Assembly: GCA_963755155.1 (NCBI GenBank)
Contig: CAVWIV010000007.1
Span: 372,001-436,000 of the forward strand
Length of the DNA: 64,000 nt
Reading direction: 5' to 3'
From: PALSA-612 sp963755155
GTDB lineage: Bacteria; Actinomycetota; Thermoleophilia; Gaiellales; Gaiellaceae
Of this stretch, positions 44,800-53,491 are shown piece after piece. The position numbers and the translations under genes are program-made. Below the pieces are notes generated by a model. The model was not told where the DNA came from. It ran no database searches and saw nothing but the letters and a program-made list of their open reading frames with translations. Numbering within the stretch: the stretch's first letter is position 1; each line of letters opens with the position of its first letter.

Positions 44800-46063
44800 G
44801 TGAAGCTGCGCGGGGGACACGTCCTGGTGGCGGCTGCCGTGGTAGCCGTCCTCGCCGCGGGGAAGGCCGCTCCCGCGCCACGTGCGAATGCCCCGCTGCT
44901 GGACCAGGTGAATGCCGTGCGAGCGGAGCTCGGTCTTACGCCGCTGCGGTTCGACCCGGTCGTCCGCCGAGTCGTCCTGCGAATGGCGACGAACGATCTC
45001 GCCGACCGCAGCCCCGAGACGCTCGATGCGCAGCCCGACTGCGCCGTCTGCGACACGTTCTACGAGCGCGGCGCTGCCGTCGACCCGGGTGCTCTCTACC
45101 GCTCTCTCGGCGGGCGGCGGGCCGATCCGCTTCGGCCTCTGGCGGGCCGGGTGGAGCGCGGCCGACAATCTCTCGGTCTTCTTCCCGGCGGCCGGGCTCG
45201 TCCTTGATCCGCGCGCACGCACGATCGCCTTCGCTCAGACGCCGCTCGGCATGCTCGTGGTGGGCGTCACGGCGGATGTCCATGCTCGGTTCGACAGGCC
45301 CGTTCGCTGGCCCCGCGGGCCGATGGACCCGCGCCACCAGCTGTGGGTCGATGTCGTCTTGCCACCCGGCTACGGCTATCCGAATCTCTACGACGTTCGC
45401 GACGGTCTCGACGTGAACGTCGCGTATCCGCTGGCTACGGCAAGAGGGTTCCGCGGTTCGCGGCTCGTCGCCTTCGGCGTCAACACGTCGCTCGCATACG
45501 GCCGCGCGTACCACGTCGGCCCACTCCGTCTGGGGGTGCGGCTCAAGACGAGGGATATGCCCTCCGCGTTCGAGCGCCGCAGCTGGACGTTCCAGTCGGT
45601 CCCCGATGAGGAGCGCGACGCGTTCCTCGACGCCGTGCGCCGGACGCCGGCGCAGCTGCGCGCGCTGCTCGCCGACCTCGACGGCGCGGTCGACGTCATT
45701 GGGGGCTCGGAGGCGTGCCTCAGCGCCGACGCGTGTGAGGACGTCCACGGCGACCGTGCCACGGTGGGCATGGCTGTGAGTGCGAGCCGCGAGGTGATCG
45801 TCCACGAGCTCGGCCACGTCGTGTTCGATCTCGCGCTCGACGAGCGTGGGCGGCGCGCGTTCCGGTCGGCGTTCATCCGCACGGGCTGGAGGAACGCGCC
45901 TTACGTCCCCCCTTCGGAGCAGTTCGCCGACCAGGTCGAGCACTGGGCGCTCGGCAACGCATCCAGCGATTCACGCTGGTTGTCCGGCGGAGAGCTCGCA
46001 AGCCTGCTCCGCTCGCACGCGAGCTATCGTCCGCTCTCGGCCCGCGGGCTGCTCCCTCGCTAG
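44800..46063 (+). CDS. Secreted CAP-domain / zinc-metallopeptidase-like protein (one-base frameshift)
   Basis: About 420 residues when one surplus G near 45112-45120 is removed (giving LGGGGPIRFGLW). An N-terminal signal (LVAAAVVAVLAAGKAAPAP) is followed by a CAP/SCP-like part (LLDQVNAVRAELGLTPLRFD, then RMATNDLADRSPE, ending at SAADNLSVFFP). The C-terminal part holds a zinc motif HELGH (45803-45817) with a following Glu in EQFADQVEHWALG, as in gluzincin-like peptidases. CAP plus peptidase in one chain is uncommon. GTG 44800 is chosen as the start nearest the signal; no Shine-Dalgarno is present. Confidence 0.65.
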
Positions 46064-46088
46064 GCCCGACGCTCTATCCTGACTTCGG

Positions 46089-46172
46089 GCCGAAGTGGCG
46101 GAACTGGTAGACGCGCCGGACTCAAAATCCGGTGGCCTTCGGGCCGTGTGGGTTCGAGTCCCACCTTCGGCA
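46089..46172 (+). tRNA. tRNA-Leu (anticodon CAA)
   Basis: 84 nt. The acceptor GCCGAAG (46089-46095) pairs with CTTCGGC (46165-46171) and the discriminator is A, as needed for leucine. The anticodon arm CCGGA/TCCGG encloses CTCAAAA, giving anticodon CAA, which reads UUG. The long variable arm (TGGCCTTCGGGCCG) and the T-arm GGTTCGAGTCC show it is a type II tRNA. CCA is not encoded. Confidence 0.95.
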
Positions 46173-46173
46173 T

Positions 46174-46202
46174 CGGGCCGTGTTTACAAACCGTGCGGCC
46201 CG
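46174..46202 (+). terminator. Hairpin just after tRNA-Leu
   Basis: CGGGCCG (46174-46180) and CGGCCCG (46196-46202) form a perfect 7-bp stem around a 15-nt loop, starting 1 nt after the tRNA. No T-run follows. It is probably the 3' end of the tRNA transcript. Confidence 0.45.
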
Positions 46203-46290
46203 CAAAGACGTCTGTAGTTGCAGAACACGCGCAGAAGGCGGATACTTCGCGCTTGCATCGGGAAGGGCATCGAGCACAAAGGAGGGTCTG

Positions 46291-47596
46291 TTGAGGAAGA
46301 AGCCACTTTTGGCGATCGTTCCGATCGCCGTAGCAGCCGTTGGGCTTTCGGTCGCCGGGGCAGCGTCCGGTAAGACCGGCCCGACTGCGGCAACGAAGCT
46401 GCCGTCGGCGTCTTGTGGCCCGATTTTCTACAAGGGCTCCGGGGCACCGAGATATCTCATCGCGTCCGACCTGCCGCTCCAGGGCGCCGGGCGTGCCCAG
46501 CCGCTGTCGATGGTCAAGGCCATCCAGTACGTGCTGGAGAAGCAGTACAACTTCCGGGCCGGCCAGTTCACGCTTGGCTACCAGTCGTGCGATGACGCGA
46601 CGGCGCAGCAGGGCGGCTGGGCGACCGAGAAGTGCACGGCGAACGCGCGAGCGTACGCCAACGACAGGTCGGTGCTCGGCGTGCTAGGCACGTTCAACTC
46701 CGGTTGCGCAAAGCTCGAGATCCCGATCTTGAACCGCGCTCCGGGCGGTCCCGTCGCGATGATCTCCTCCGCGAACACCGCGGTGGGACTGACGCACGAT
46801 GCGCCGTGGAACGACCCGGGCGAGCCGAACATCTACTACCCGACGAAGATCCGCAACTACGCACGCGTGGCTACGTCAGACGACTACCAGGGCCCGTTCG
46901 CCGCGGATCTGCTCAAGAAGCTGAAGAAGACGAGCGTCTACATCCTCCACGACAACCAGACGTTCGGGAAGGGTGTCGCCAACGCGTTCCGTTCGAGGGC
47001 GAACAAGATCAACCTCAACGTCGAGGGCTTCGAGCCCTGGGACGCGAAGGCAGCGAGCTACGAGGCGATCGGTGAGCGGATCAAGGCCACCGGCGCCAAG
47101 TCCGTGTACCTCGCCGGCATCGTCTGCAACAACGGCGTCAAGCTGATCAAGGACATCGGCGCCGTGCTCGGCAAGGGTGTCACGCTGGCCGCTCCGGACG
47201 GCTTCACGCCGTACTCGGCGACCGCTGGTGCCGGTGCAGCCGCGCAGGGGATGTACATCTCCTACGCGGGTGTCCCGCTCTCGCTGCTGGGCAAGAAGGG
47301 CAAGGCGTTCCTGAAGGCGTTCGCGAAGTACCAGGGTCGGCCGACCGTCGACCCTTACGCGGTCTACGCCGCACAGACGGCGCAGATCATGATCAACGCG
47401 ATCGCGCAACTCGAACGGCTCGCGCCTGTCCGTCGTCCGCAACGTCTACAAGACGAACATCAAGGGCGGCATCATGGGCACGTTCCGCTTCGACAAGGTG
47501 GGGAATATCTGTCCCTTCAAGACGATCAGCTTTGACAGGCTGGTCGGCACCGCGGGCAAGTTCTTCTCCTATGTCCGCGTGAAGGCCACTTGCTAG
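46291..47596 (+). CDS. Liv-type ABC substrate-binding protein, second system (one-base frameshift)
   Basis: About 434 residues after deletion of a surplus C at 47407, which gives AIANSNGSRLSVVRNVYKTN and a normal end (FFSYVRVKATC). The signal KPLLAIVPIAVAAVGLSVAG has no lipobox. The fold-I binding pattern is clear (YLIASDLPLQG, VLGVLGTFNSGCAKLEIPIL, SVYILHDNQTFGKGVANAF). TTG 46291 is chosen since AAAGGAGGG is 5 nt upstream. It heads the second Liv operon and is separated from livH by a strong stem-loop. Confidence 0.88.
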
Positions 47597-47619
47597 CACG
47601 GTAGTAACGATGGCTTGGG

Positions 47620-47649
47620 CTGAGGGAGGGCTATAGAGTCCTCCCTCAG
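47620..47649 (+). terminator. 10-bp stem-loop between binding protein and permease genes of the second Liv operon
   Basis: CTGAGGGAGG (47620-47629) and CCTCCCTCAG (47640-47649) are a perfect inverted repeat with a 10-nt loop, followed by TCTTTG. It begins 23 bases after the binding-protein stop and ends 21 before the livH ATG. It probably acts as a partial terminator or mRNA stabiliser that lets the binding protein be made in excess. Confidence 0.6.
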
Positions 47650-47670
47650 TCTTTGCGAGGAGGATCGGGG

Positions 47671-48763
47671 ATGGCGACGGACGCGTACGCAGAGCGTGTG
47701 GTACACCGGCGACGGCCGTCGGAGTACGTCATCCCTGTGCTCGGGATCGCGCTTGTCGGCCTGATCCTCGCCTGGCTCGGCTACAACCTCTACCTCGCTC
47801 CGGAGCAGTGGTTCCGCGTGTTCCTGATCGGGATCACGAACGGCTCGCTCTATGCACTCGTTGCGCTCGGCTACACGCTCGTGTACGGCATCCTCGAGCT
47901 GATCAACTTCGCGCACGGCGACGTCTTCATGCTCGGCGGGATGGTCGCTGCGTCTCTGATCGGCACAGCCGGCTTCCTCTTCATACCCGGCTTCGACCTC
48001 GCACAATGGGGCACTCCCGGCGCGACACTCGGCGCGCTCGTGCCGGCGATCCTCGTCTGCCTCGCGGTCTCGATCATCGCGTGCGGCTTATTGAACGCCA
48101 CCGTGGAGCGCATCGCCTACAAGCCCTTGCGCAACGCCCCGCGGCTGGCGCCGCTGATCACGGCCATCGGCATGTCGTTCATCCTCCAGAACGTCGCCAT
48201 CGTCTGGAAGGGGACGGAGACGGTCTCGGTCAACCAGACGCTGCCGACGGGCGAGGTGTTCGCCATCGGCGACGTCCGCTACACGTGGGACCGCCTGTTC
48301 GTCGTCCTCATCACGGTTCCGGTTCTCGTGCTACTGGTGTGGCTCGTCCAGTACACACGGCAGGGAAAGGCCATGAGGGCGACCGCGCAGGACAAGGACG
48401 CGGCGGCGATGATGGGGATAGACGTCAATCGGACGATCTCCTTCACGTTCCTCATCGCCGGCGGTCTGGCGGGGGCTGCGGGCGTGATCTTCGCCTTCTA
48501 CTACACGACGGTACGGTTCGACACGGGCTTCACGCTTGGCCTGATCGCGTTCACGGCAGCCGTCCTCGGAGGCATCGGGAACCTCCCCGGCGCCGTTCTC
48601 GGCGCGATGCTGCATCGGGCTGCTGCAGGCGTTCAACGAGGGGCTCTCGTGGAATGCGCCGGGACCGGCGTGGACGACGTCGATCGTCTTCGGGATCCTC
48701 ATCGTCATCCTCGTGTTCCGCCCGCAGGGGCTGCTCGGCGAGCGGACGCCGGAGGGCGGCTAG
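47671..48763 (+). CDS. livH: Liv-type permease LivH, second system (one-base frameshift)
   Basis: About 363 residues after removing a surplus G at 48612 (giving LGAMLIGLLQAFNEG). Family landmarks are ITNGSLYALVALGYTLVYGI, LINFAHGDVFMLG, KPLRNAPRLAPLITAIGMSF and the loop AQDKDAAAMMGID that contacts the ATPases. The end FRPQGLLGERTPEGG is normal. The ATG at 47671 is preceded by GAGGAGG. It forms the channel with LivM at 48768. Confidence 0.9.
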
Positions 48764-48767
48764 CTTC

Positions 48768-50432
48768 GTGACAGAGACGCTGGGCAGCGTGTGGCGCGAA
48801 GTGCCCGGATGGGCGAAGAACGCCGCGCTGGTGCTGGTGTTCGTCCTCGTGTTGCTCGTTCCCGCCTGGTCCGGGCGGGCATTCCAGTCGGGCATCGAGC
48901 TGTATGTGCTCGTGGCCCTGATCGTGCTGTTCTTGCTCGGCAAGCCGCTCTACCGGCTCTTCTGGCGTGCGCTTGAGGGTCTTGGTGTCCGCGACGCGAA
49001 ACGGCGCTGGGCGCGACAATCGCGCTGGATCAAGGTGCTGCCCCTCGTGGCCGCCGTCCTACTCGTGTTGCTCATCTTCTGGGGACGCGGCACGCAGCCG
49101 AGCCTCTCGCTCGTGATCCTGATCGGGATCATCCTCGCGCTCTACGTCGTGCCGCCTCGCATCCGGCAGTACGTGATCCCGGTGACGGTGCTCGCCCTCG
49201 CCGTCGCCTACCCGATCCTCATCGCCGAGAACTGGCTCTGGGCCGGGAGCGTGCCCATCATCACGAACCCGCCGAGCATGGACGCGATGGTGATCGTGAC
49301 CGTCTACGTGATGATGGCGCTCGGCCTGAACATGGTCGTCGGCTACGCAGGCCTGCTCGACCTCGGCTACGTGGCGTTCTTTGCCATCGGCGCCTACGCC
49401 GCTGCCTGGTTCGCGTCGCCGCACTTCGCGCGCCCGGACATCAACACCGGCCTCCCGAGCATCGACTTCAGCCTTGGCGGTGTCGGCGTCTTCGAAGGCG
49501 TGGGGGGGATCCACGTCTCGATCTGGCTCGTGCTGCTCATCGGCGCCGCGATCACTGCCGTCGCCGGCGTGCTCATCGGGCTGCCGACATTGCGGTTACG
49601 CGGGGACTACCTCGCCATCGTCACGCTCGGCTTCGGCGAGATGGTGGCGCAGGTTGCGCGCAACGGCGACGAGCTGCAGCTGGGCTTCAACCTCACGAAC
49701 GGCCCGCCGGGCATCAACCCGGTCGACTCGCCGGGCTTCGGGGCCTGGGCTCACGAGAATCTCGGCTTGCCGGACGTCTTCCGGGACTCGCTCGGCTGGT
49801 GGGTTTCCGGGACCTTCGACCCGGTCGGGGACGTGGTGGACCTCATGTACTGGGGCGCGATCGTGCTCGTCCTCATCACGCTCTTCTGCTCCATCCGCCT
49901 GCGTGACTCGCGGCTCGGTCGCGCGTGGATCGCGATCCGCGAGGACGAGACGGCCGCGGCGGCGATGGGCGTGCCGCTCATGCGGACGAAGACGTGGTCG
50001 TACGCGTCAGGTGCCTTCTTCGGCGGCGTTGCCGGCGTCTGGTTTGCGTCGTTCCAGCAGGCGGTGTTCCCGGACACGTTCAACTTCAACGTGTCCGTCT
50101 TCATCCTCTGCATGGTCATCCTCGGCGGCATGGGCAACGTGTGGGGGGTGATCGCCGGCGCGGCCTTCCTCGCGTACCTCAACACCGAGGGGCTGGCGGA
50201 GTTCGGCGGCTGGATGAACGAGAACATGCTGCGCTGTGGCGGCGGTCAGGAGGCCGGCAAGGTGATCTCCGACGGCTGCGTGGATGTCCCCGCCGTCTCG
50301 TTCGGGATCTACGGGATCATTCTCGTCGTCGTCATGCTAGTGCGGCCGTACGGGCTCTTCCCCGAGGCGCGTCGCAAGCAGGAGTTCGAGGAAGGCGTGC
50401 ATGACGAACCGCTCGTGGACGTGCAGCGCTGA
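48768..50432 (+). CDS. livM: Liv-type permease LivM with long N-terminal extension, second system
   Basis: 554 residues, longer than the usual 300-400. The core from about residue 165 has the LivM pattern (MMALGLNMVVGYAGLLDLGY, LPTLRLRGDYLAIVTLGFGE, IREDETAAAAMGVPLM, ILGGMGNVWGVIAGA). Before it are several extra membrane segments (ALVLVFVLVLLVPAW, ELYVLVALIVLFLLGK, VLPLVAAVLLVLLIF) and a basic loop (GVRDAKRRWARQSR), also seen in some actinobacterial LivM proteins. The GTG at 48768 has no clear Shine-Dalgarno. The stop overlaps the livG ATG. Confidence 0.9.
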   Translation: MTETLGSVWREVPGWAKNAALVLVFVLVLLVPAWSGRAFQSGIELYVLVALIVLFLLGKPLYRLFWRALEGLGVRDAKRRWARQSRWIKVLPLVAAVLLVLLIFWGRGTQPSLSLVILIGIILALYVVPPRIRQYVIPVTVLALAVAYPILIAENWLWAGSVPIITNPPSMDAMVIVTVYVMMALGLNMVVGYAGLLDLGYVAFFAIGAYAAAWFASPHFARPDINTGLPSIDFSLGGVGVFEGVGGIHVSIWLVLLIGAAITAVAGVLIGLPTLRLRGDYLAIVTLGFGEMVAQVARNGDELQLGFNLTNGPPGINPVDSPGFGAWAHENLGLPDVFRDSLGWWVSGTFDPVGDVVDLMYWGAIVLVLITLFCSIRLRDSRLGRAWIAIREDETAAAAMGVPLMRTKTWSYASGAFFGGVAGVWFASFQQAVFPDTFNFNVSVFILCMVILGGMGNVWGVIAGAAFLAYLNTEGLAEFGGWMNENMLRCGGGQEAGKVISDGCVDVPAVSFGIYGIILVVVMLVRPYGLFPEARRKQEFEEGVHDEPLVDVQR

Positions 50433-51214
50433 TGGCCGAGCTCCTCCTCGAGACAAAGGCGTTGCGCAAGGAGTTCGGCGGTCTCGTCGCGGTGAACGAC
50501 GTCGACTTCACGATCCCGGAAGGCGCGATCGTGAGCCTCATCGGGCCGAACGGTGCCGGAAAGACGACGTTCTTCAACATGATCACCGGCGTGTACAAGG
50601 TGACGACGGGCGTGGTCGAGCTCGCCGGCGAGGACATCACGGATCGGCCGCCGCACTTCGTGACCGAGCGAGGCATCGGGCGCACGTTCCAGAACATCCG
50701 CCTGTTTCAGGAGATGACGGCGCTCGAGAACGTGCTGGTGGGCATGCACTGCCGGCTCAAGGGCGGGATCATCGGCAGCATCTTCGGATTGCCTCGCGTG
50801 AGGCGTGAAGAGCGCGCCGCGACTGAGCGTGCCCACGAGCTGCTCGCGTACTGCTCGCTCGAGGGTGTCGAGGACGACTACGCGCGCAACCTCTCGTACG
50901 GCGACCAGCGGCGGCTCGAGGTCGCGCGCGCCCTGGCGACGCAGCCGAAGCTCCTGTTGCTCGACGAGCCCACGGCGGGTATGAACCCGCAGGAGTCGGC
51001 GGAGTTCACCGGGTTCATCCGCAAGCTCCGCGACGAGGAGGGCGTGACCGTGCTGCTCATCGAGCACGACATGAAGGTCGTGATGGGCGTCTCCGAGCGG
51101 CTGACAGTGCTCGACTACGGCGAGAAGATCGCGGAGGGGACGCCGAAAGAGGTGCAGAGCGACCCGCGGGTGATCGAGGCCTACCTCGGGACGGGAGCAG
51201 CGGCGGCGGTATGA
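50432..51214 (+). CDS. livG: ABC importer ATPase LivG, second system
   Basis: 260 residues. Walker A GPNGAGKTT, the LivG-type RGIGRTFQNIRLFQEMTALENV, signature LSYGDQRRLEVARAL, Walker B LLLLDEPTAGMNPQE, and the end DPRVIEAYLGTG. It follows livM by a 1-base overlap and overlaps livF by 4 bases. It resembles the LivG at 9532 in layout but is a separate system whose ligand cannot be read from the sequence. Confidence 0.94.
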   Translation: MAELLLETKALRKEFGGLVAVNDVDFTIPEGAIVSLIGPNGAGKTTFFNMITGVYKVTTGVVELAGEDITDRPPHFVTERGIGRTFQNIRLFQEMTALENVLVGMHCRLKGGIIGSIFGLPRVRREERAATERAHELLAYCSLEGVEDDYARNLSYGDQRRLEVARALATQPKLLLLDEPTAGMNPQESAEFTGFIRKLRDEEGVTVLLIEHDMKVVMGVSERLTVLDYGEKIAEGTPKEVQSDPRVIEAYLGTGAAAAV

Positions 51215-51940
51215 ACGAGCGGCCGCAGACCGTGCTCCAGGTGGAAGGGATCCACACCTTCTACGGCACCATCGAGGCGCTCAAGGGCATCTCGCTCGAG
51301 GTTCGCGAGGGCGAGATCGTGACGCTGATCGGCGCCAACGGCGCCGGCAAGTCGACGACGCTGCGCTCCATCAACGGGCTCAACCATCCGCGCAACGGGA
51401 GCGATCCGCTTCATGGGCGAGGACATCACGCATGCCGCGCCGCACAAGATCGTCAAGCGTGGGATCTCGCAGTCACCGGAAGGCCGGAAGCTCTTTCCGC
51501 GCATGTCGGTCGAGGAGAACCTCGAGATGGGCGCGTTCCAGCGGTCGGGCCACGCGGAGATCGCGGCTGACAAGGAGCACGTCTTCGAGCTCTTTCCGCG
51601 GCTGAAGGAGCGCCTGCACCAGAAGGCGGGGACGCTGTCCGGCGGCGAGCAGCAGATGTGCGCGATCGGCCGGGCGATGATGGCGCGGCCGAAGCTGCTC
51701 ATGCTCGACGAGCCGTCGATGGGCCTCGCGCCGATCTTCGTCGACCGCATCTTCGAGACGATCGTCGAGATCAACAAGGAGGGCACGCCCGTGCTGCTCG
51801 TCGAGCAGAACGCGCTCATGGCGCTCGACGTCGCGGACCGCGGCTACGTCCTCGAGACCGGCAAGGTCGCGCTCGAGGGCTCCGCGACGGAGCTCGCTGC
51901 GAACGAGGACGTCAAGAAGGCGTACCTCGGCATCGCCTAG
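51211..51940 (+). CDS. livF: ABC importer ATPase LivF, second system (one-base frameshift)
   Basis: About 242 residues after deletion of a surplus G at 51403, which joins HPRNG to SIRFMGEDITH. Walker A GANGAGKSTT, then ISQSPEGRKLFPRMSVEENLE, signature LSGGEQQMCAIGRAM, Walker B LLMLDEPSMGLAP and the ending VKKAYLGIA are all typical. It is the last gene of the second Liv operon and its 3' end overlaps the minus-strand LarA-like gene. Confidence 0.87.
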
Positions 51941-53468
51941 GTCCGGGGTCAGACCCCTTAACAATCACGAGCCGACGCGGATCGGCGAGTACGGCGGTGC
52001 CAGCAGGAAGCCGATGCGGCCATGTGCCGTCTCCATCTCCGATCGCCATCGACAACGCCGCGCCGGCGCTCCGCGCCGGGACAAAGCCGAGATGCCGCGC
52101 CCCGGCCGCATCCCGGCAGCCACCGACGATCACGCTGCCGAGCCTCTCGGTCTGCCTGCGAATCGCCTGCCCAGTCGGCGTACGGGAGCAGCGGATGACA
52201 CGTCCGCCCCGAGCGATAGCCGTCGAGCGCCCGCTCGTCCGTCGCGGCAGCTCGCTCCGCCTCGTCGACGAGCTCGGGATCGAGCCCCGCGCGCGTCGCC
52301 TGGAAGAACGCGCGGTACGGCAGCTGCGTCGGATGGGCGAAGCGGCGGTGAAACCGGTGGAGCAGGATCGCCGTGCCGCCGTCGGCGACAGGCGACTGCG
52401 AACGCCACAGGCGCAGCGCGTGTCCCAGCCCGAGGTAGGCGGCGAGCAGAGGATTCGGCCGCTCGCGCGGCAGGTAGGGCGTCGTGCGCGGGATGCCGAG
52501 GCAGATCGCGTCGAGCGGCCGGTCGAGCTCGATCGACCGCAGCTCGATCGATCGCAGGAGCGCCTCCGCGTGAGCGACCGACGGCAGCCCCGCGAACGCG
52601 CCGGCGGCCGTGATCGACACCGGTAGCGCCCGGATGACGCGAAGCCTGACGGCGCCGGGAAGCCAGCGGAAGAGCTTGGCCGTCCGGGAGGCCGCGATTC
52701 GCTCGGCAGCTCGCGGGTCGTACGGGATAGCCGAACGCCGTCTCGGCGATCCGCGGCTGGTCGAGCGCGAGCGACACGCCGAGCAGCGGCGCCCGCCGAG
52801 CGAGTCCCGCCTCGACGCTCAGTGCCGATCGCCAGCCGTCCGAGCCACTCGGCTCGAGCAGCGACAAGGCCGTTGCCTCTCGCTGCGCGTCGGCGCTACC
52901 GCACGCGAGCAGCACGGCCGGGCCCGCCGTGGACGACGGTCTCGGCTGCGCTCACGCATACGACGACATCCGTGTCGACGAGCTCGCGCGCGATCCGCCA
53001 GGTGTCGCCGTGCCCGCCCGCAAGGTCGACCAGCGCCGGGTCTTCGGCATCGTGCACGTGCACGCGGCCGTAGAACGCCCGCGCGAACGCGGGTGCGAAG
53101 AGCCGGTCGAGCTCGCGGCGGCCCGGCCTCCGGCCGAGTCCGGCGGTGACGAGGATCGTCTGCCGTTCGTCGGGGACGCCGAGGTTGCGGAGCTCCTGGA
53201 CGGCGGCGCCGATCGCCGCCCGCCGCGCGTCCACGGGAGCGCTCGGGAGCGGTAGCGCCGGCACGTCCGTCACGATCGTCGCGCGGCCTCCTCGCGGCAC
53301 GATGCCCGCGAGGGGCGGGCCCGAAAGCGGGAAGCGAACGGCGTCGCGCACCGCCGCGCCGACGTCGGTGATCGCCTGGCCCGCGGGCTCGGGAGGGATG
53401 AGCACGACGGCGTCGTCGGGGGCGTCGACGACGACGAGCTGCGTTCCGGAGAGGAGCGGGACTCGCAC
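51912..53468 (-). CDS. LarA-like (DUF2088) protein, three one-base frameshifts in this sequence
   Basis: Four minus-strand frames join at surplus bases near 52918-52925, 52723 and 52167 into about 518 residues. The N-terminal part resembles lactate racemase LarA: LRNLGVPDERQTILVTAGLG, HVHDAEDPALVDLAGGHGDT, VDTDVVVCVSAAETVVHGGP. The LarA HRPxT motif is replaced by GRRPGRREL, so the nickel-pincer chemistry is doubtful. The remainder has no assigned motifs. The 3' end is uncertain: if the last frame is right it runs into the livF end. GTG 53468 is preferred, with TAGTGT 7 nt before it; GTG 53477 is an alternative. Confidence 0.55.
51945..51957. terminator. Small hairpin after livF of the second system
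   Basis: GGGGT CAG ACCCC, 5 bp, 4 bases past the livF stop, followed by TTAAC. Short stem and no real T-tract, so only a weak candidate 3' end. Confidence 0.3.
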
Positions 53469-53491
53469 CCCTCTCACACTAGACTCGACGC
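53469..53491. promoter_or_regulatory. Overlapping divergent leaderless promoters of LarA-like gene and polA
   Basis: Plus strand: TAGACT (53480-53485) is 6 nt before the polA GTG. Minus strand: TAGTGT (53481-53476) is 7 nt before the GTG at 53468. The two -10 boxes share bases, so only one polymerase could use the site at a time. Confidence 0.45.

Noticed and set aside
51945..51957. Strong intrinsic terminator after the second livF
   Set aside because: Only a 5-bp stem and no T-run; kept as a weak feature and not as a finding.
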